A DNA stretch of 64,000 bases, taken from Acanthococcus lagerstroemiae (taxonomy: Eukaryota > Arthropoda > Insecta > Hemiptera > Eriococcidae). The notes under the pieces are model-generated. The model saw nothing but the letters and a program-made list of their open reading frames with translations. It ran no database searches and was not told the DNA's origin. The DNA is taken from contig CM063112.1 of NCBI GenBank assembly GCA_031841125.1, positions 60,565,722-60,629,721 on the forward strand. The letters are read 5' to 3'. The first letter of the stretch is position 1. Each line of letters starts with the position of its first letter. This document shows, piece by piece, positions 22,031-34,440 of this stretch. The translations under genes were made by a program, and so were the position numbers.

Positions 22031-24869
22031 ATGTAAATCGTATAAATTGAGGCTCAGGCGCGAGGCGCTTCCTACTCGCAACTCTTCTTGTATCAGCCTG
22101 AGAGCATTACGGTCCTTGTATTAGCTTTCGAGTACTACGCTCCGCTAGTGCATCAGTTTGCAGATGCGTCTGCAACCACGGGAGAGCATTTTCATGTCTT
22201 TCCGCTCCTCGGATGCCCCGACATGAAAATGTCGACGATCAGCGACCGTACCGCCGAAAAAATATTTGATGGGAGAGGGGAAAAACTGAAATTTAGGAAA
22301 ATTGAACGCGTAAAATAGTAACACTTATATAGCGTTTTCTCACAAAGTGGCGAAAAGTGGCAAAAGTGTGAAAGTTCCTAGAAGCACACATCCTAAAGAA
22401 TAACTGAGAGTAAAACATTTTGCCCAGAAATGCCCAGAAATTTTGGTGGAGCTGAAAGTTGTGAACATTAGATAACATAAATGTACGTATTTCAAAGATC
22501 AAATTTTCACGTTGTAACGCATTTAAACCAAAAAACAAAACTAAATTTTAATTCACCATGAAAAGTACATTGGAAAAACACACAATAACACAGCAGTAAG
22601 GCATGGGTTAAAACATGTGCATGAAACTGCAGAATTGGTTCAAGCTAACTCCGCCCACTTGATGACGTTGGATGCCTAGAAGACTGGAGCCAATGCAGCT
22701 GGTATAGATGAAAGCAAGTGCTTTGAGGGTTGTAGAACAATACCTGCCAAGTTGTTTATCAGTTTATCGTAGTTCATTTTTGACGTTTGGCTGGCTAGAT
22801 TTTCTGAGGCACCACTGTGCGGCGCCATGTAAATTTATGTTTTTAAACTTTTGACGTAATTTTTAAATGCAGTTTGTGGAAAAACTAATGAAGATAGGAA
22901 GCTGCGATTTATTTCATTTGAAAGAGCGCGCGTTTTTCTATAAGAATTGTCAAGAAAGTGAAAAACTATTTTCTGACACCAGAGGTACATTTCATGATTC
23001 CAGGTCACTTATACTAAATTGTAAGACTACAGTCATATAGTTTGGAAGTTAGTTTTTGTTTTTTAGCTTTTCAAGTGGAGATATGATACTTAAAATGAAC
23101 TATACTCGAGTGCTCGACACAATATAAATCGACACCAAGCTTGCAAAACACTAAACAGTAAGTCGAGTAAAAATGAACAGCAAAGTGCCTAAAGTCGTTG
23201 AGTAAAACAAAGAAGAGAGGGAAAGCGCTATAAAATTTAAATCAAGTTTAGCTTCATTGAAATGTTTCCCTCAACTGTTTAGGATATTTTGAAAATTGTA
23301 GTTCAAAGCCCCCCCCCCTGGGGGTCCCTTGCATACGGGTGTGGTCTCCATAAGCTTCAATTTTGACATAGATATGTCCATGACTTGCTACGCGAAAGAG
23401 AAAAATTCCGCAGAAAGTGCCCCACAAAAAACATGCTGCAGAAAAACGAAATCATCGTGAAGTGGTTGCGTATTCCTCTTTGCGCAGTCATTCGTTCCAT
23501 CATGTTTCGACCGACAGGTACGGAGAATGCCGAGCAAAGCCGAGAATGGACGACTAGAGAAGGCATTGGAATGTGGGTATCAATGTAACAATGTCCTTCC
23601 GTGCAGCGGTCAGACTCTTCCTTTTCTTATTCTTCCTCTCAGGCCAGAATACATATTTCGCATGAGGACTATCAACAACATTTTTGAAGGATCTGAAGCA
23701 AACCAAATAATACAGAGTCAAAAAAGTGCATTTTTGATCGTCTGTCTGCAGAATACCTTACAACCGCCGCAACATCAGTGCGACACCGACGACGATGAAT
23801 GTCGCTCCAGCCAAGAGCTTCGATTTCGCCGTTTACTGAACTCGGTCGCCAAAGGCGAAGCGGGAGACTACAGATCGAGACCTCAATTAAAAATTAACGA
23901 CAGTGGACAGCGTACCTCGAGCTCGGCGAAATCCGGACTAAATTAAATCAGCGAAGAATTGAAGCGCATTTACTCTGTCCTCTTCTTTCGCCGAGAAAAA
24001 CTTTTCTAAATTTGATTTATTCTCGCGCGCTGCCGTCGCGCCGCACGTAACTTTGATTTCGGCGTGCAGAAGTTACATCGTCGCATTAATTCTGCAGTTT
24101 CTTTTTCGAACACTCCGGTCGCCGGTTTCGGTTTCGTCCGTGCCCCGGCTGCACCCACTTCCACCGCGAAAGGCGAACCGGGTAACTCGTTAATGAAATC
24201 AGCGGAGTAGGTAGGAAACGCCAAAACACGTGGAACTGCTCGGCGAGCTGAAAAAGGTCGCTGTATCGGTTTCGTCGCTCCATTTATCCGACAAGACTTT
24301 TGAGACCGAGAGACAGAGAGCGGAAGAGCGAGCGACCTCGAGACGGCGCGGCGGAGAAGACAAATTCTTCGAGTTATCGCGTTGATTTTTCACAAACAGG
24401 AAACTCGACGGAAATTCGTTCTCGTTAAAAGACGTCACCGGTTCTGCGTATATACCTTTCGCCGGCGAAAATTTAAGAAGCGTCTTCCTCCCTCGCCGAC
24501 GTCGAATATGAACTCGTCAAATGATTATTACGAGGAAGTAGATTTTTTATAGCCTTCCATTCCGATGAGAGGGGGTCGAAATTAGCGGCGCGCTTCTCGA
24601 CATAAAAGAGAAAGAACCGACATGCCTGTCATCAACTCGCTCGCTTTTATGCGCCGCAAAGAAGATATTATAATATCCGCGGAGAATATATCATACATGT
24701 TGTGGGTATAAAACGACCACGTTTTTCACTACAGCCGCAGCAAGGTTGGCGCCAGTTGTAATGTCTCAGCTCATTCGCAAAATTTGAAGACTGGAATGAT
24801 TCGTTGAGCCCAGTCATCGGGAGACCAACTGAGAACTAATATACGAAAAGTGTGACTCGGTTGATGGAT
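22031..24869. other. No gene recognised
   Basis: The part at 23.7-24.7 kb is CpG-richer and may be single-copy. It contains a 139-codon frame (23527-23946) with no recognised motif and with overlapping antisense frames, so it is not called. A C-run is at 23,311-23,318. Confidence 0.4.
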
Positions 24870-25450
24870 GTTTGGGGGAGCGTATGGCGATGCACATATG
24901 CCAAAGTCGCCCCCCCCCCGACACCGCACTCCTGGTCCTGGAAAATATCCTTTCCAGTATCGCGTCAGTGACCAGAGGGACGCATTGAGGCTGGCCGAGT
25001 TGAATCTTGAAATGATGCTCGGAAAGTGATGATCTGGTTCGGTACATACACACACCTGAGACATGCGCCCATTCTCGAGGTTGCCAATGAGTCATTCGAC
25101 ACCGGAGGCGATAGTCGAACGAGATACTCATATCGTGTACTACTTAAAAATCACTCGAGCAGAGTGCTGTCTTCTGCAGAGAGCGGCCACAGAAACTGAG
25201 CCGATCAGTAATCGTATTTTCTGAGCCCTCACTTCGCCTTTCCGCTTCGGATTCGCACCCAGTTGCACCACAGATGGACGAGCTACCTTCCTTCATCCCT
25301 CACTTCCACGCCTCGGTACGTGTGGTGACGCAGGAAGGTGATGACTGCGGGATGAGCCCTGTCGAAGAGAGGGGGGGGGGGTCCGTTGTAGCTGCTGCAG
25401 TTCTAGAATGGTACAGGGTCGTTTTGTCCGGTGTAAGTCGAGAATAGTTG
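24870..25450 (-). mobile_element. U6-associated retroposon, second long copy
   Basis: Minus-strand copy of the retroposon body and tail. On the plus strand the tail reads 'gcgtatggcgatgcacatatgcc', 'gacaccgcactcc', 'tatcgcgtcagtgaccagagg'. The body includes 'cacagatggacgagct', 'cctcacttccacgcctcgg', 'cgtgtggtgacgcag' and 'tctagaatggtacaggg', all in the same order as the copy at 38,915-39,467. It is more diverged than the other two and has no U6 segment, so it is 5'-truncated. A G-run of about 11 is inserted at 25,370-25,381. Confidence 0.78.
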
Positions 25451-27510
25451 AAGATAGCTCTTACCAAAACTTTTTTCTAGCTTTGGCGCTGATAATATTG
25501 GTGAGCAGGGACGAAATCCAATGAAAATAGCTATTGTTATATTGGCTATAGCTAGTGTAAGAAAAGGTTGGTCTGTTGAATTTAATATAGTGTTTTATGA
25601 GTGCAGCGGTGCGCTCGCCGGTAGAATCCATTTGCCTGGAATAGTTTACAAAATAAAAGAATAGTCAAAGGTCAGTTACGGAACTGCATTATATCACCTC
25701 TGTACTGGGTACAGGAAACGTGACTTGAACGTGGACCAGAGTGCTCACCTTTTGGTTTTTACAGTGTACCAGGTTGAATGAACTATTCTGGATCCTGCCG
25801 ACTGAACCAGTACTTTGGCCTACTCATCCTGACGTGAGTTAGTATTCATTAGGCACTGAACATCTATCCTGGACGCTACCAGACGTTAGTCAGTGTCAAT
25901 TAGTTTCAAAATGTAATTATGAATCGATCTGCAAACTGAAATCACAGTTGAATCACCTGTAATTCACTGTTAAAATGCGCTTACATCAAAGTCAAAGAGG
26001 TACAAAGAATTAACCTAACTGCTATATAAGATGTAAAAATTTTTCGACGAATTCCAGATATTTACGTTGATCACAAAATGTTATCAAAGTGAATTACAGT
26101 GTGCACAATGCCTTCACATTGCAAGATCGTATTCATTATTAGGTATCGATCAAATTGTATATCAAGATTTCTAAAGAATTTTTCTCAGACAATTATGAAT
26201 TTCGTTGTAAAAGATTATCAAAAGTGGCATACAGCTCACAATGCCTCAGGTCTCTGCATAGGTTCTTGGCAGTTATGTCATATTCATTAGCGGCTACTAG
26301 GGTCGGATCCAGAAGTTGTTCAGCCAGGATTGTGGTACTGGTATGGTAGAACTTATGTTCTTCTCTTGTCTACTTCCCTAGTTGAGTCATTATGCGTCGT
26401 GCTACCCGAGCTACTCGTCGAGAGCCTCAACTAAGTGCTACTGAGCCAGCACGTTAGCGCCGTCCAGTAGCACCTAGTAGTTCTGCCAATATCGACCCGT
26501 TGGGTGCGAGTGGGAGCAGTCAGGTAAGCTCCACTCGAAGTCAAAACTCTATTGATCGACTTACTGAAGTCGATCTTAAAATCATTGGCTATTGATTAGC
26601 TATAGCTTTTTGTATGAAATTTGAATGGCTATTGGCTGGCTATTGGCTTAGCGCACAACGTACAGACTATAGCTATCAGCTATTGGCCATGAGCTTGCTA
26701 AATTTTTGAATAGGGTAAGTATGCTATGCTGTAACCAGTAACCAATTCAAACCAGAAATACCACAGGTTCAGGCTTCTGAATCACGTTCTTGTTTCATAA
26801 CAGAAATAAATAAATAAAAATCAAAAAGATTTACTCGGAATTAAGAATAAGAAAATTACAACCATTCAAAAGTTGATAGAATGTTGGCTATTAGCTGGTT
26901 ATTGCTTAATGTGCATATCTTCAACAGCTTTTAGCCAGCTATCATCTCCGAGGAAAACGTTAAAGCTATCAGCTATTGGCTATTGGCTATCAGCTAGCTT
27001 TTAGTCTCTGTTGGTAAGATACGCGATTGAATTCTATTGATGTTTCATTCCTGATTTAGAACAGACTCAGTGAAAATTATGAATTCTCAACGAGATTTCA
27101 AATTCATCCGGCTTGGTAGGATTAAAAAATGAATGGTAATTTTTTTTTAATATTTCTGTTTTTGACCCATTTACGGGGGAAAATTTTTGTCCGGCTAGAT
27201 CCGAGACCTATTTCAGTCTGCGGCATTACTTTGAACCTAAATATTTGCTATTCCGATCGATGCGACAGTTCTTGAAGTTGTTCCTTGTGATGACAAATTA
27301 ATTCACTAAAAGTCTTAGGATATCGAATATTTTAATCCATAGCGTTGAGGGAAGAGGGGAGGGGTCATATTTGCGAATTTCGAGTCGAAATCGGTAAAAT
27401 AAAGCGAAACACTGAAAGTCGAAAAGTGCACGGATTTTTAAGGAACTCAAGAGAGTTATCTTGTAGAGTGGCAGATGATGACTGAAAAAGTTCAGCCACG
27501 TATAATCACT
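25451..27510. other. No gene recognised
   Basis: AT-rich spacer, possibly an upstream hig intron. It includes the GGCTATTGGC-type block listed separately. Confidence 0.4.
26580..27005. repeat. GCTATTGGCTATCAGC-type low-complexity block
   Basis: The words 'ggctattggct', 'agctatcagctattgg' and 'agctagctttt' recur irregularly. A related pattern ('gctaacagctaa', 'ggctaacggctaa') is at 60,680-60,870. Confidence 0.7.
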
Positions 27511-27514
27511 AGTG

Positions 27515-27605
27515 TTCGATAATAGAGGGGCGTATTGCGATGCCCGCATCCAAATTGGCCCCGGGACACCGCACCCTCTATCCAGGAAACGCTTCGAATG
27601 GGCCT
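27515..27605 (-). repeat. Short tail-only retroposon copy
   Basis: The plus strand reads 'gttcgataatagaggggcg', 'ttgcgatgcccgcatccaaa', 'ttggccccgggacaccgcac' and 'ctctatccaggaaacgc', the tail of the U6-associated family reversed. It closely matches 30,515-30,615; these two form a subfamily ending 'gaatgggcctg'. Confidence 0.78.
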
Positions 27606-27806
27606 GTGTCAGAACAGGAGAGACAATTATACCACTATAGCTGCAATTTGTATGTTGAATAACGTGTGCTTTTTGTACTTCATCCGGTGAGCCGAATGAA
27701 TATCAAATTTTTTTACATGAAGTATTTTTTGATACTGACCATAGAGGAGCGAGTCACTACTTGCGCCTAAAGCTAAAATTGAGCGTTTTCAACGGCTAAG
27801 TACGCA

Positions 27807-28064
27807 CAGTGGCGGATCTAGTGGGGAGGGGGGAGTCGGACACCCCCAAAAAAACCGCTTGAGATTTGAGTTTTTTCCCTTTTTTTTTGAGTATCTTCAG
27901 CACTACAGTCTACAATGTTCATTTTGAAACGATTTAATCACATTATGAAGCTTGTCTTCAAAAACTATTTAAAATGACGTCGATCTCGGTTTTTTAGGGG
28001 GCCGAGGGGGAAAAAGCTTTATTTTCAAAATACCCTCCTTGAAAAATTTCTAGATCTGCCACTG
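27807..28064. mobile_element. hAT-like MITE
   Basis: A 258-bp element. Its inverted ends are CAGTGGCGGATCTAG and CAGTGGCAGATCTAG (reverse complement of the right end; 14 of 15 match). It is flanked by AGTACGCA (27,799-27,806) and AATACACA (28,065-28,072); the two differences are both G-to-A. No coding capacity. Confidence 0.75.
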
Positions 28065-28194
28065 AATACACATAATACATAGAAAACAATAAAGTAAACC
28101 TAATAAATTCACCTATTTTTATAAAATTTGCTGGAATTATTAGCCGCAGAGAGTGCATCGTACATGCGATGTAATAGTAAATTTTATCCAGCGG

Positions 28195-28990
28195 CAGAGA
28201 CTTTGAAACTATAGGGAGGTGTGGGTGCTTACCCCCCCCCCCCCCTCCTCGCCACAATAATTTGGCAGTCGGCAAAATTTGAAACTGTTCATTTGAGTTT
28301 TTAATTTCTTATGAATGTTTATTTATTTATTTATTTTTTTCGATTAAAAGATCGGCAAATTTTTTATTTCTTTAAAAATTTGTCAACGAATTTTTAGTTT
28401 TCAAAACATATTTGTCGGCAAGTTTTTCTTCTCCACCTCCCCAAATTCAAAGTCAAATTTCATTCTTGAAAATAGACTACCCTGGACTCTGTTCAGAGAC
28501 TAGTCAGTCAAAAGCTGAAGGTTTCAAGCTGAGTATCGAACGTTATCTGGAAAGTTGAAACAAAGCTGAAGTATGGAAGACATTTCGAAAATCTGAAAGT
28601 CAGTAGCAAACGTTGGATTTCGAATTTCAATGACTATTCTGTTTTATTAGATTCTCTGTCTGATCTAGAGTCTGAAATTTGAGAAAGTTGAACATTTTAT
28701 TAAAATCTAAAAGTTGAAAGCAGAAGACTTATTTTCCAATGTCACAAGCTAAATACGCTAACAAATGTTCCATTCTTTAATTTAAGGACTTTGGTCCTGG
28801 TAAATATAGGAGGGAAATTTAGTCTGGGTGTAACCCTGAAGAATGCGAAAGTGGACCTATGTGTTTTTCCCATAAGAACGAAAGGGAGCTTTTGGCAAGA
28901 ATTTCCCTAATCCGATCGCCCTGAAACTTTGTAGGTATTTTTTTTTTGGATTTTATTGGAACCAATTTAGGAGACGAATCAGAGGAAATT
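28195..28990 (+). repeat. Dispersed repeat, copy 1 (families A+B)
   Basis: This copy runs parallel to 34,765-35,520. It opens with 'aactatagggaggtg' and a C-run of about 14, then 'caataatttggcagtcggcaaa' and 'aaactgttcatttga'. It continues through 'gagactagtcagtcaaaa', 'gattctctgtctgatctaga' and 'acaagctaaatacgctaac' to 'ggagacgaatcagagg'. The last 450 bp are nearly identical between the copies. No recognisable coding frame; class unknown. Confidence 0.82.
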
Positions 28991-29009
28991 CAGAAAAAAA
29001 TATCACTAC

Positions 29010-29230
29010 GACAGTCGGCAAGTTTTGAAACAGTTCATTTGAATTTTTCATTTTCTAGGAACGTCTGTTTGTTTATTATTATTATTATTACTATTTGTTT
29101 TTTTTAATTAAAAAATATTTGAATTGAAAAATCAGCAAGTTTTCAAATTAAACATAAATTTTGTGTGCAAGTTTTCCTTCTCCACCCCTCCGCCGTCACC
29201 CGTAAAACTGAAATCCAGTTTCGCCTCTGT
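29010..29230 (+). repeat. Family A repeat fragment
   Basis: The phrases 'cagtcggcaagttttgaaac', 'agttcatttgaatttttcat' and a later 'gcaagttttccttctccacc' repeat the opening of the unit at 28,195 directly after its end. The same arrangement is seen at 35,690 after the copy at 34,765. Confidence 0.75.
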
Positions 29231-30514
29231 CCAGCAGTCTCGCTGCTATACTGATCTAAACTTTAGTTTCGTCAAAAAAACATTTTTTCAAATATGATTT
29301 TAGTAAACTACAAGTAATAAAGTACAAATAACTTTACAACTGCAGCTAGGAATCATAATAACACGAATCTTACTCCTTAACTTCCAGGTCACCTGACTGA
29401 CTGTTCAGGATTCGTTAGCATTCTTTAAATTGTGTATGTAGAGGTCAGCTGAAATTTCTGATGACTCTGGTAAAGCTGTTTGAAGCATAAGATTCATCAT
29501 TTATCAGTTCTTAAGACTCTAACAAATACTTGAAAGAATGAAATTCGTCAAGACTTGAGTAAAATTGATCAAAACTTTTCGGAAGTAAGACCTACCTAAA
29601 AAATTCGAGAGTAAAGAATCACAAACGCTTGGTATGACTCCGCTAGTGCGATCACTCGTTTCTCAATTTTTTTTTAGGGGGTGGGAAGATTTTTACATCG
29701 AAAGACAATTTATTTTTCATAAAATAGGTGAATATTTTCTTCATGACCAATTCTTCTGGAGCCGGGAGGCGAGCAGTACATTCCCAAATTTATCATACGC
29801 AAGAAGGACCAATTCGCCCTCGAATCCGGAGGTTGTCGTCATTGTCATGACTGATTCTGACCGTTATTAGTTCTGTTTCTCACGGCGAGTGGCTCGGAGC
29901 AGTCTGAGCTAAGAAAAATGTCGGGTATAAAAAAAAAATGTTTGTATTTATTTTCTGTACTTATCCGATGGTGTCAAGACGAGTCATTTGTTCACTGGCA
30001 GGCGCTGCAAGGTGTTACAAAATTTATGGAAACAAAATAAAACACGCTTTTCAACATATAAATAAACTTCGTGGCCAATTCAGCAGTTTTATTTCTATAC
30101 CCCTCCCCAATTTTTTTTTTTTTAAACAATCTACGTAGATCATCGTCATTCTATAAACTGAAGTGAAATCTCTAACATAAATGAAAGTGTTTGTTTGTCT
30201 CTGAGTGCGTTTCTTTGTTTGAGGTTGGTGGGTGAACCGTAGGAACTGTGGGGGGAGGAGGTCGTACTTTCTGGATGTGTTCGTATGAAATTGGGAAGGT
30301 TTTAGGCCAAAAAATTTCGGTACCCTTCTGTACATAAAAATTTGTCAGAAAATATGAAATAACTACAACTAGGAATGTCGTGTACTGTCATAAGTGCATG
30401 CATTATTACTAATTAAACTTCCAGTTTGGTGCACAAGATTACCTACCCATTCCAAAAAAACATGTATCTACCCGACATTAAGTAGAGATCTGTATGTTGG
30501 GTTACCACTAGAGA

Positions 30515-30615
30515 TGTTCGATGATAGAGGGGCGTACGGCGATGCACGCATGCCAAATTGGCCCCGGAACACCGCACCCCCTATACCAGAAACGCCCCGA
30601 ATGGGCCTGCTTCAG
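30515..30615 (-). repeat. Short tail-only retroposon copy
   Basis: The plus strand reads 'gttcgatgatagaggggcg', 'tacggcgatgcacgcatgcc', 'aaattggccccggaacaccg' and 'gcaccccctataccagaaac'. It is the closest relative of 27,515-27,605. Confidence 0.8.
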
Positions 30616-31081
30616 AATATACCTCCGTAAAATAATACTTAGCCACTTTGAAGTCTAGAAACCAAATGCGAGGGAAACTGAGCACCAAATAATTTGTTTG
30701 ATTAGCAATAATTTACGTGTACTGCATTACAGAGCTAGATACCAGTGTTCCTCCATCTAACTCACTTTATCTAACTCAGTTTAGCCGACTCATTTTAGCC
30801 TACAGTCTAGATGAGTTGAGTCGCGAAGCGAATCAGCTAGTGAAGCTATAATTACGAATCTGTAACATCGATATTGACGCCGGCAGTGAGTGAACAGTGA
30901 TCTTGCTCCCTAGGTTTTCAAGAATTGCATTATTTGATCAACAATTTTATTTTCTCTTCTAGAGATTAGCTTTACCCTCCTGGAAATGTCTTACTCTCTT
31001 CTAAAAAGAATATCCCACTTACACTTCGTCTTTCAGTCTACGAATTTCACACGCTAACCTAATTTCCCGTTTATGTTCTAG

Positions 31082-31247
31082 GAGTGGCATGGCTGGCTTC
31101 CAGATCGCAGTAGAATCCTACTTCGATGCGACGGTCTCCCCGGTCTATATAAATTCCTCGGCCACGCCAACCTTCAATGCATAGATGGAGACTGGGACTA
31201 CGAAATTCCGAGCTGCATTCCGACCACCTCGATTACCGGATACGATG
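31082..31247 (+). CDS. hig: Hikaru genki, sushi-domain exon
   Basis: Exon between acceptor ttctag and donor gtaacg, 166 bp, entering in phase 0 and leaving in phase 1. It is open in one frame only and encodes EWHGWLPDRSRILLRC, then a stretch ending in LQCIDGDWDYEIPSC. This is the back half of a sushi/CCP domain, with Cys at residues 16, 33 and 45 and the typical W between the last two. It is followed by a short linker (IPTTSITGYD). In Drosophila, Hikaru genki is a secreted synaptic cleft protein with one Ig and several sushi domains, needed for normal locomotion and acetylcholine receptor organisation. Here the exon sits directly before the Ig exons in the expected order. The exon with the first half of this domain and the signal peptide was not found and may be far upstream. 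Confidence 0.85.
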
Positions 31248-31346
31248 GTAACGTATGAACCACCTTAAGTGACCATTAACTGCTACCATGTTGCCTTTTC
31301 CAAATTCGAGGCAATGTAACTCGTGTGCGTTATTTTTTTGGTGCAG

Positions 31347-31523
31347 AGAAATCACCACCGACGATATTAGTGAGACTGCCGAACGGAAGCTCGGCAGTGG
31401 ATTTTACCGCCAATCAAGTCCTGATATATCCGGGATCGATTGTGCACCTGGAGTGTTTGTTCAGACGTCGGGACGGCGATCCGGAGTGGTCTTGGTCGAC
31501 CGGCCAGCAGCATCGCTTAACAG
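31347..31523 (+). CDS. hig: Hikaru genki, first half of Ig domain
   Basis: A 177-bp phase 1-1 exon, 99 bases after the previous one. Its acceptor is ttggtgcag and its donor is cag|gtattt. It encodes EKSPPTILVRLPNGSSAVDF, then a strand with YPGSIVHLECLF and DPEWSWS, ending in LTG. These are the first Ig Cys (LEC) and the Ig core Trp (EWSW). From memory, the motifs PGSIxHLxC and PEWSW, and LTGW across the next junction, are characteristic of hig orthologues, which makes the identification firm. Upstream, a short intron (31,248-31,346) separates it from the sushi exon; downstream lies a 24.9-kb intron. Confidence 0.88.
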
Positions 31524-32159
31524 GTATTTACATAGGTAAACAGCTGACATTTTTCCAATCCACAACTGCTTTTTCGAATATTTTCCGTCGTTAACGTACC
31601 AGTCGAGTCTGGAAATGAATGCGGACAAAAATCAGACTAGCGAATTTTTGGCGGAAATGTTCAGGTCATCGCTCTGATGGAGAGAAACGAAATCCCTGCC
31701 GCTTCGACCCAAGCTTCCAGTATCACAAGGGAAGAAGTCGCTCTAAATTATGGTTTTTAGGCCATAATTCGCTTCCTATCGTCTTTATATGAGTTTCAGG
31801 TAAAATGCGCACTGGATGTGATTTTCTACGAAAATGGTCCTTTAAAATTTTTTCGTAATCACCCTAAAAATGTCAGGGGGTGAAAATAACCCTGTATTTC
31901 TGCAGAATGATTTAGGCCTTGGGACATAGTGTAGAATTATCCACATTTCATCAGTCTCAACGATTTGTGCGTATAAAAAATTCGCAAATTACCTACTGGT
32001 CCGTTTCCATACGTCAGTACCTACCTGTCAATGAGAATTTTCCTGCCCCCTTACCTCTTCTCCACCCTGTATACCAGCACATGTAAATTTGTGTTTTCTT
32101 GGTATATCTTTCGTCTTCACGAGGATGTTTGACGGGAATTCTTAGACCTCTCATTAGTG

Positions 32160-32830
32160 CGAGTGACGTAATCGAGGTATCATCGAGGAAGATTTTAAAC
32201 TTGCGCTGAATTCATGTATGATATCGGTTTGACCCTGAATCCAAAATTGTGGCTCTACTGGTGGAGAAGGGGAACGAATATGGAATAAAATACAATATAG
32301 ATATCGATTCATCGGTTTCCATACCCTCGAATTCGATTTTGACAATATTTGTCTGAAATTTCGAAACTTGTGGCACTTACGGCAGAGAATGTGGCTCAAA
32401 ATTGAAAAAATCAAGCAAGACAAAGTAGGTATTAGTGTGGTGGGACGTATGGCGATGCACGCATGCCAAAATGGCCCTTGAGATACCGCACTCCCGGCCC
32501 CGGAAGCTACCATTTCGAGTAGGCATCAGTGGCCAAAGGGAACAAAGTAGGTATTATGATGTAAATTATTGAAATCGCTGAAATCATTTTTGATATTGGT
32601 TCAATCCTAAATCTAAAACTGGGGCGGGAGACCAAGTCTACGTGAATGTAACATGGATGCCGAAACATAGGTTTTTAAAGTTGCTGAACTCAGTGGCAAC
32701 AATAAATTGTCCAAAATTTCAACACTGAAGCATATATGTTTAGGGAACGAGGGCTCACAATAATGCTCTTCGTTACCGTCAGACCATTGGTCATCTGACT
32801 GTAGTTTCACATTTACCCAGCTACGGCCCT
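32160..32830. repeat. Degenerate tandem repeat block
   Basis: Phrases like 'aatcgatatcta..ttccatac', 'gatttttgacaatattt' and 'gctgaactcagtg' echo the blocks at 33.2-34.4 and 52.1-53.1 kb. It is interrupted by the short retroposon copy at 32,435-32,541. Confidence 0.55.
32435..32541 (-). mobile_element. Tail-only retroposon copy with perfect TSD
   Basis: A 107-bp insertion corresponding to the 3' end of the U6-associated family (plus strand: 'gtgtggtgggacgtatggcg', 'atgcacgcatgcc', 'taccgcactcccggccccgg', 'catcagtggcc'). It is flanked by a perfect 15-bp duplication, ACAAAGTAGGTATTA, at 32,420-32,434 and 32,542-32,556. This proves that the tail alone can be the whole inserted unit. No poly(A) remains at its 3' end. 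The perfect duplication suggests that it is young. Confidence 0.88.
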
Positions 32831-33249
32831 CGCTATTTTACAACGGTAAGCAAAGTATGGAACAAAATAGTCGTACCTACACTAATGCCATTCAGGATTT
32901 GTCCTCAAACATTTATTCCTGACTGGTGAATTTTTAATAGTGTCCAGGGAAGGTGTGTGTATATTCTTACTCACTTCCCTCTGACTATTCGTTGAGTTTC
33001 CATTCGAGTGAAGTTGGAAAGTCACGGGTACTAGACCTGTGTTAGGGAAATAACTATTGAACCAGTTCCACTCTAAATCATCAAAATGACTTTTCGCCGC
33101 AGTTGAACCGATTACCTTGAGGCTGGTTTATTTTGTTACATCGTCTTTTTAACATGCTGAAGCCAAGGCTGACAACGAGTGGTTAAACTGTGATGATGAC
33201 TCAGTCGAGGTTTGTTTTTGTATTGTGCTTGTTACATTTTCTGGTTATG

Positions 33250-34440
33250 AACCCTCCTCCTCGTCAAAAATGCCGTAAGTGTAGAATTTTGGGTAGGTCA
33301 ATGTCGGAATTGAATTTAGGGCCAGGGAAACCTATGAATCTGTATCTGTGTTGTATTTTACCTAATTTTCTTTCTCGTCCCCTTCCTCTGAAGCTGCACC
33401 CCCATCAAAATTGAATTTGGTGACCTTCATAACTTGAAAGGTATATTATGTTGTCTTGGTTAATTTTTTAGTTTTGAACACAATTTTAATATTTTGGACA
33501 AAGTTATGTTGAAATTGAATTTGGGTCTATGAAAACACATGAATCGATATCCATATTGTTACCCACTGCATTTTAATACTCTCCCCTTCTTGTGAAGCAA
33601 CTATTTTGAATTTAGGATCAAACTGATATCAAAACTAAAGAATAATGTTACCTTGATTGATTTTTCAATGTTGAACTCCCTACCAGAAATATATAAATTT
33701 TGAAATCTTGGACAAAGACGTGTCAAAATTGAATTTGGAGCCTCTGAAAACCTGTGAATCGATATTCATATTGTTACCCACTACATTCAGGGTCAGATTT
33801 AGGGGGGCCGGGCCCGCACATCTTATAACTAATTCCGTTGAGCTGATGATGGATGTTATTGAATAGCTCTTTAAAAAAAAAAAAAAAAAAAAAACTAATA
33901 ATAATATGACGATGATGACGGATGACGATATTAATAATAATAATGAAAATGATGATCAATGTTGCTAAAAAAATTGGGCCCCGGGCCCGCAAATGCCTAA
34001 ATCAGGCCCTGACTACATTTCAATCATCTTCCTTTCCTGTGCAGCTACTATCTTGAATTTAGGGTCAAACTGATATCAAAAATAAATTTAACGATCTTCA
34101 TCACCTGAAGAATGATCATGTTATCTTGGTTGATTTTTAAATTTTGCACACTTCGTCGTAAATGCAAGGATTTTCAAATTTTGGACAAATTCAAGTGGAA
34201 ATTGAATTTGAGTTTATGAAAACCTATGAATCGATATCCATATTGTTTCTCTCTACATTTTAATCCTCCTCCCCTTCCTGTGAAACCGCCATCCTGATTT
34301 TAGTATCAAACCAATATCGAAAGTGAATTTAGCGACCTTCATAAATTGAAGAAACCTATGAATCAATATCCATATTTTTTCCCACTACATTTTAACCCCT
34401 TTCTTTCCCGTGAAGCTACCATCTTGCTTTTTCGTTTTTC
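33250..34440. repeat. Degenerate tandem repeats, about 220-bp unit
   Basis: The phrase 'gaatcgatatccatattgtt' plus 'cccactacattttaa' recurs near 33,540, 33,757, 34,227 and 34,360, with a weaker copy at 33,338. It is accompanied by 'tcaaactgatatcaaaa' and 'cttcctgtgaag'. The spacing is 217 and about 238 bp once the MITE at 33,788 is removed. Satellite-like and noncoding. Confidence 0.78.
33788..34011. mobile_element. hAT-like MITE with perfect 8-bp TSD
   Basis: A 224-bp element with inverted ends CAGGGTCAGATTTAGG and CAGGGCCTGATTTAGG (reverse complement of the right end). It is flanked by a perfect duplication ACTACATT at 33,780-33,787 and 34,012-34,019. It is inserted within one unit of the tandem array, which is continuous across the site. 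The interior has an A-run of about 21 and AAT/GAT-rich sequence. No coding capacity. Confidence 0.87.

Noticed and set aside
23527..23946. 139-codon ORF
   Set aside because: No motif; composition changes midway (AT-rich to CpG-rich) without a corresponding splice signal.
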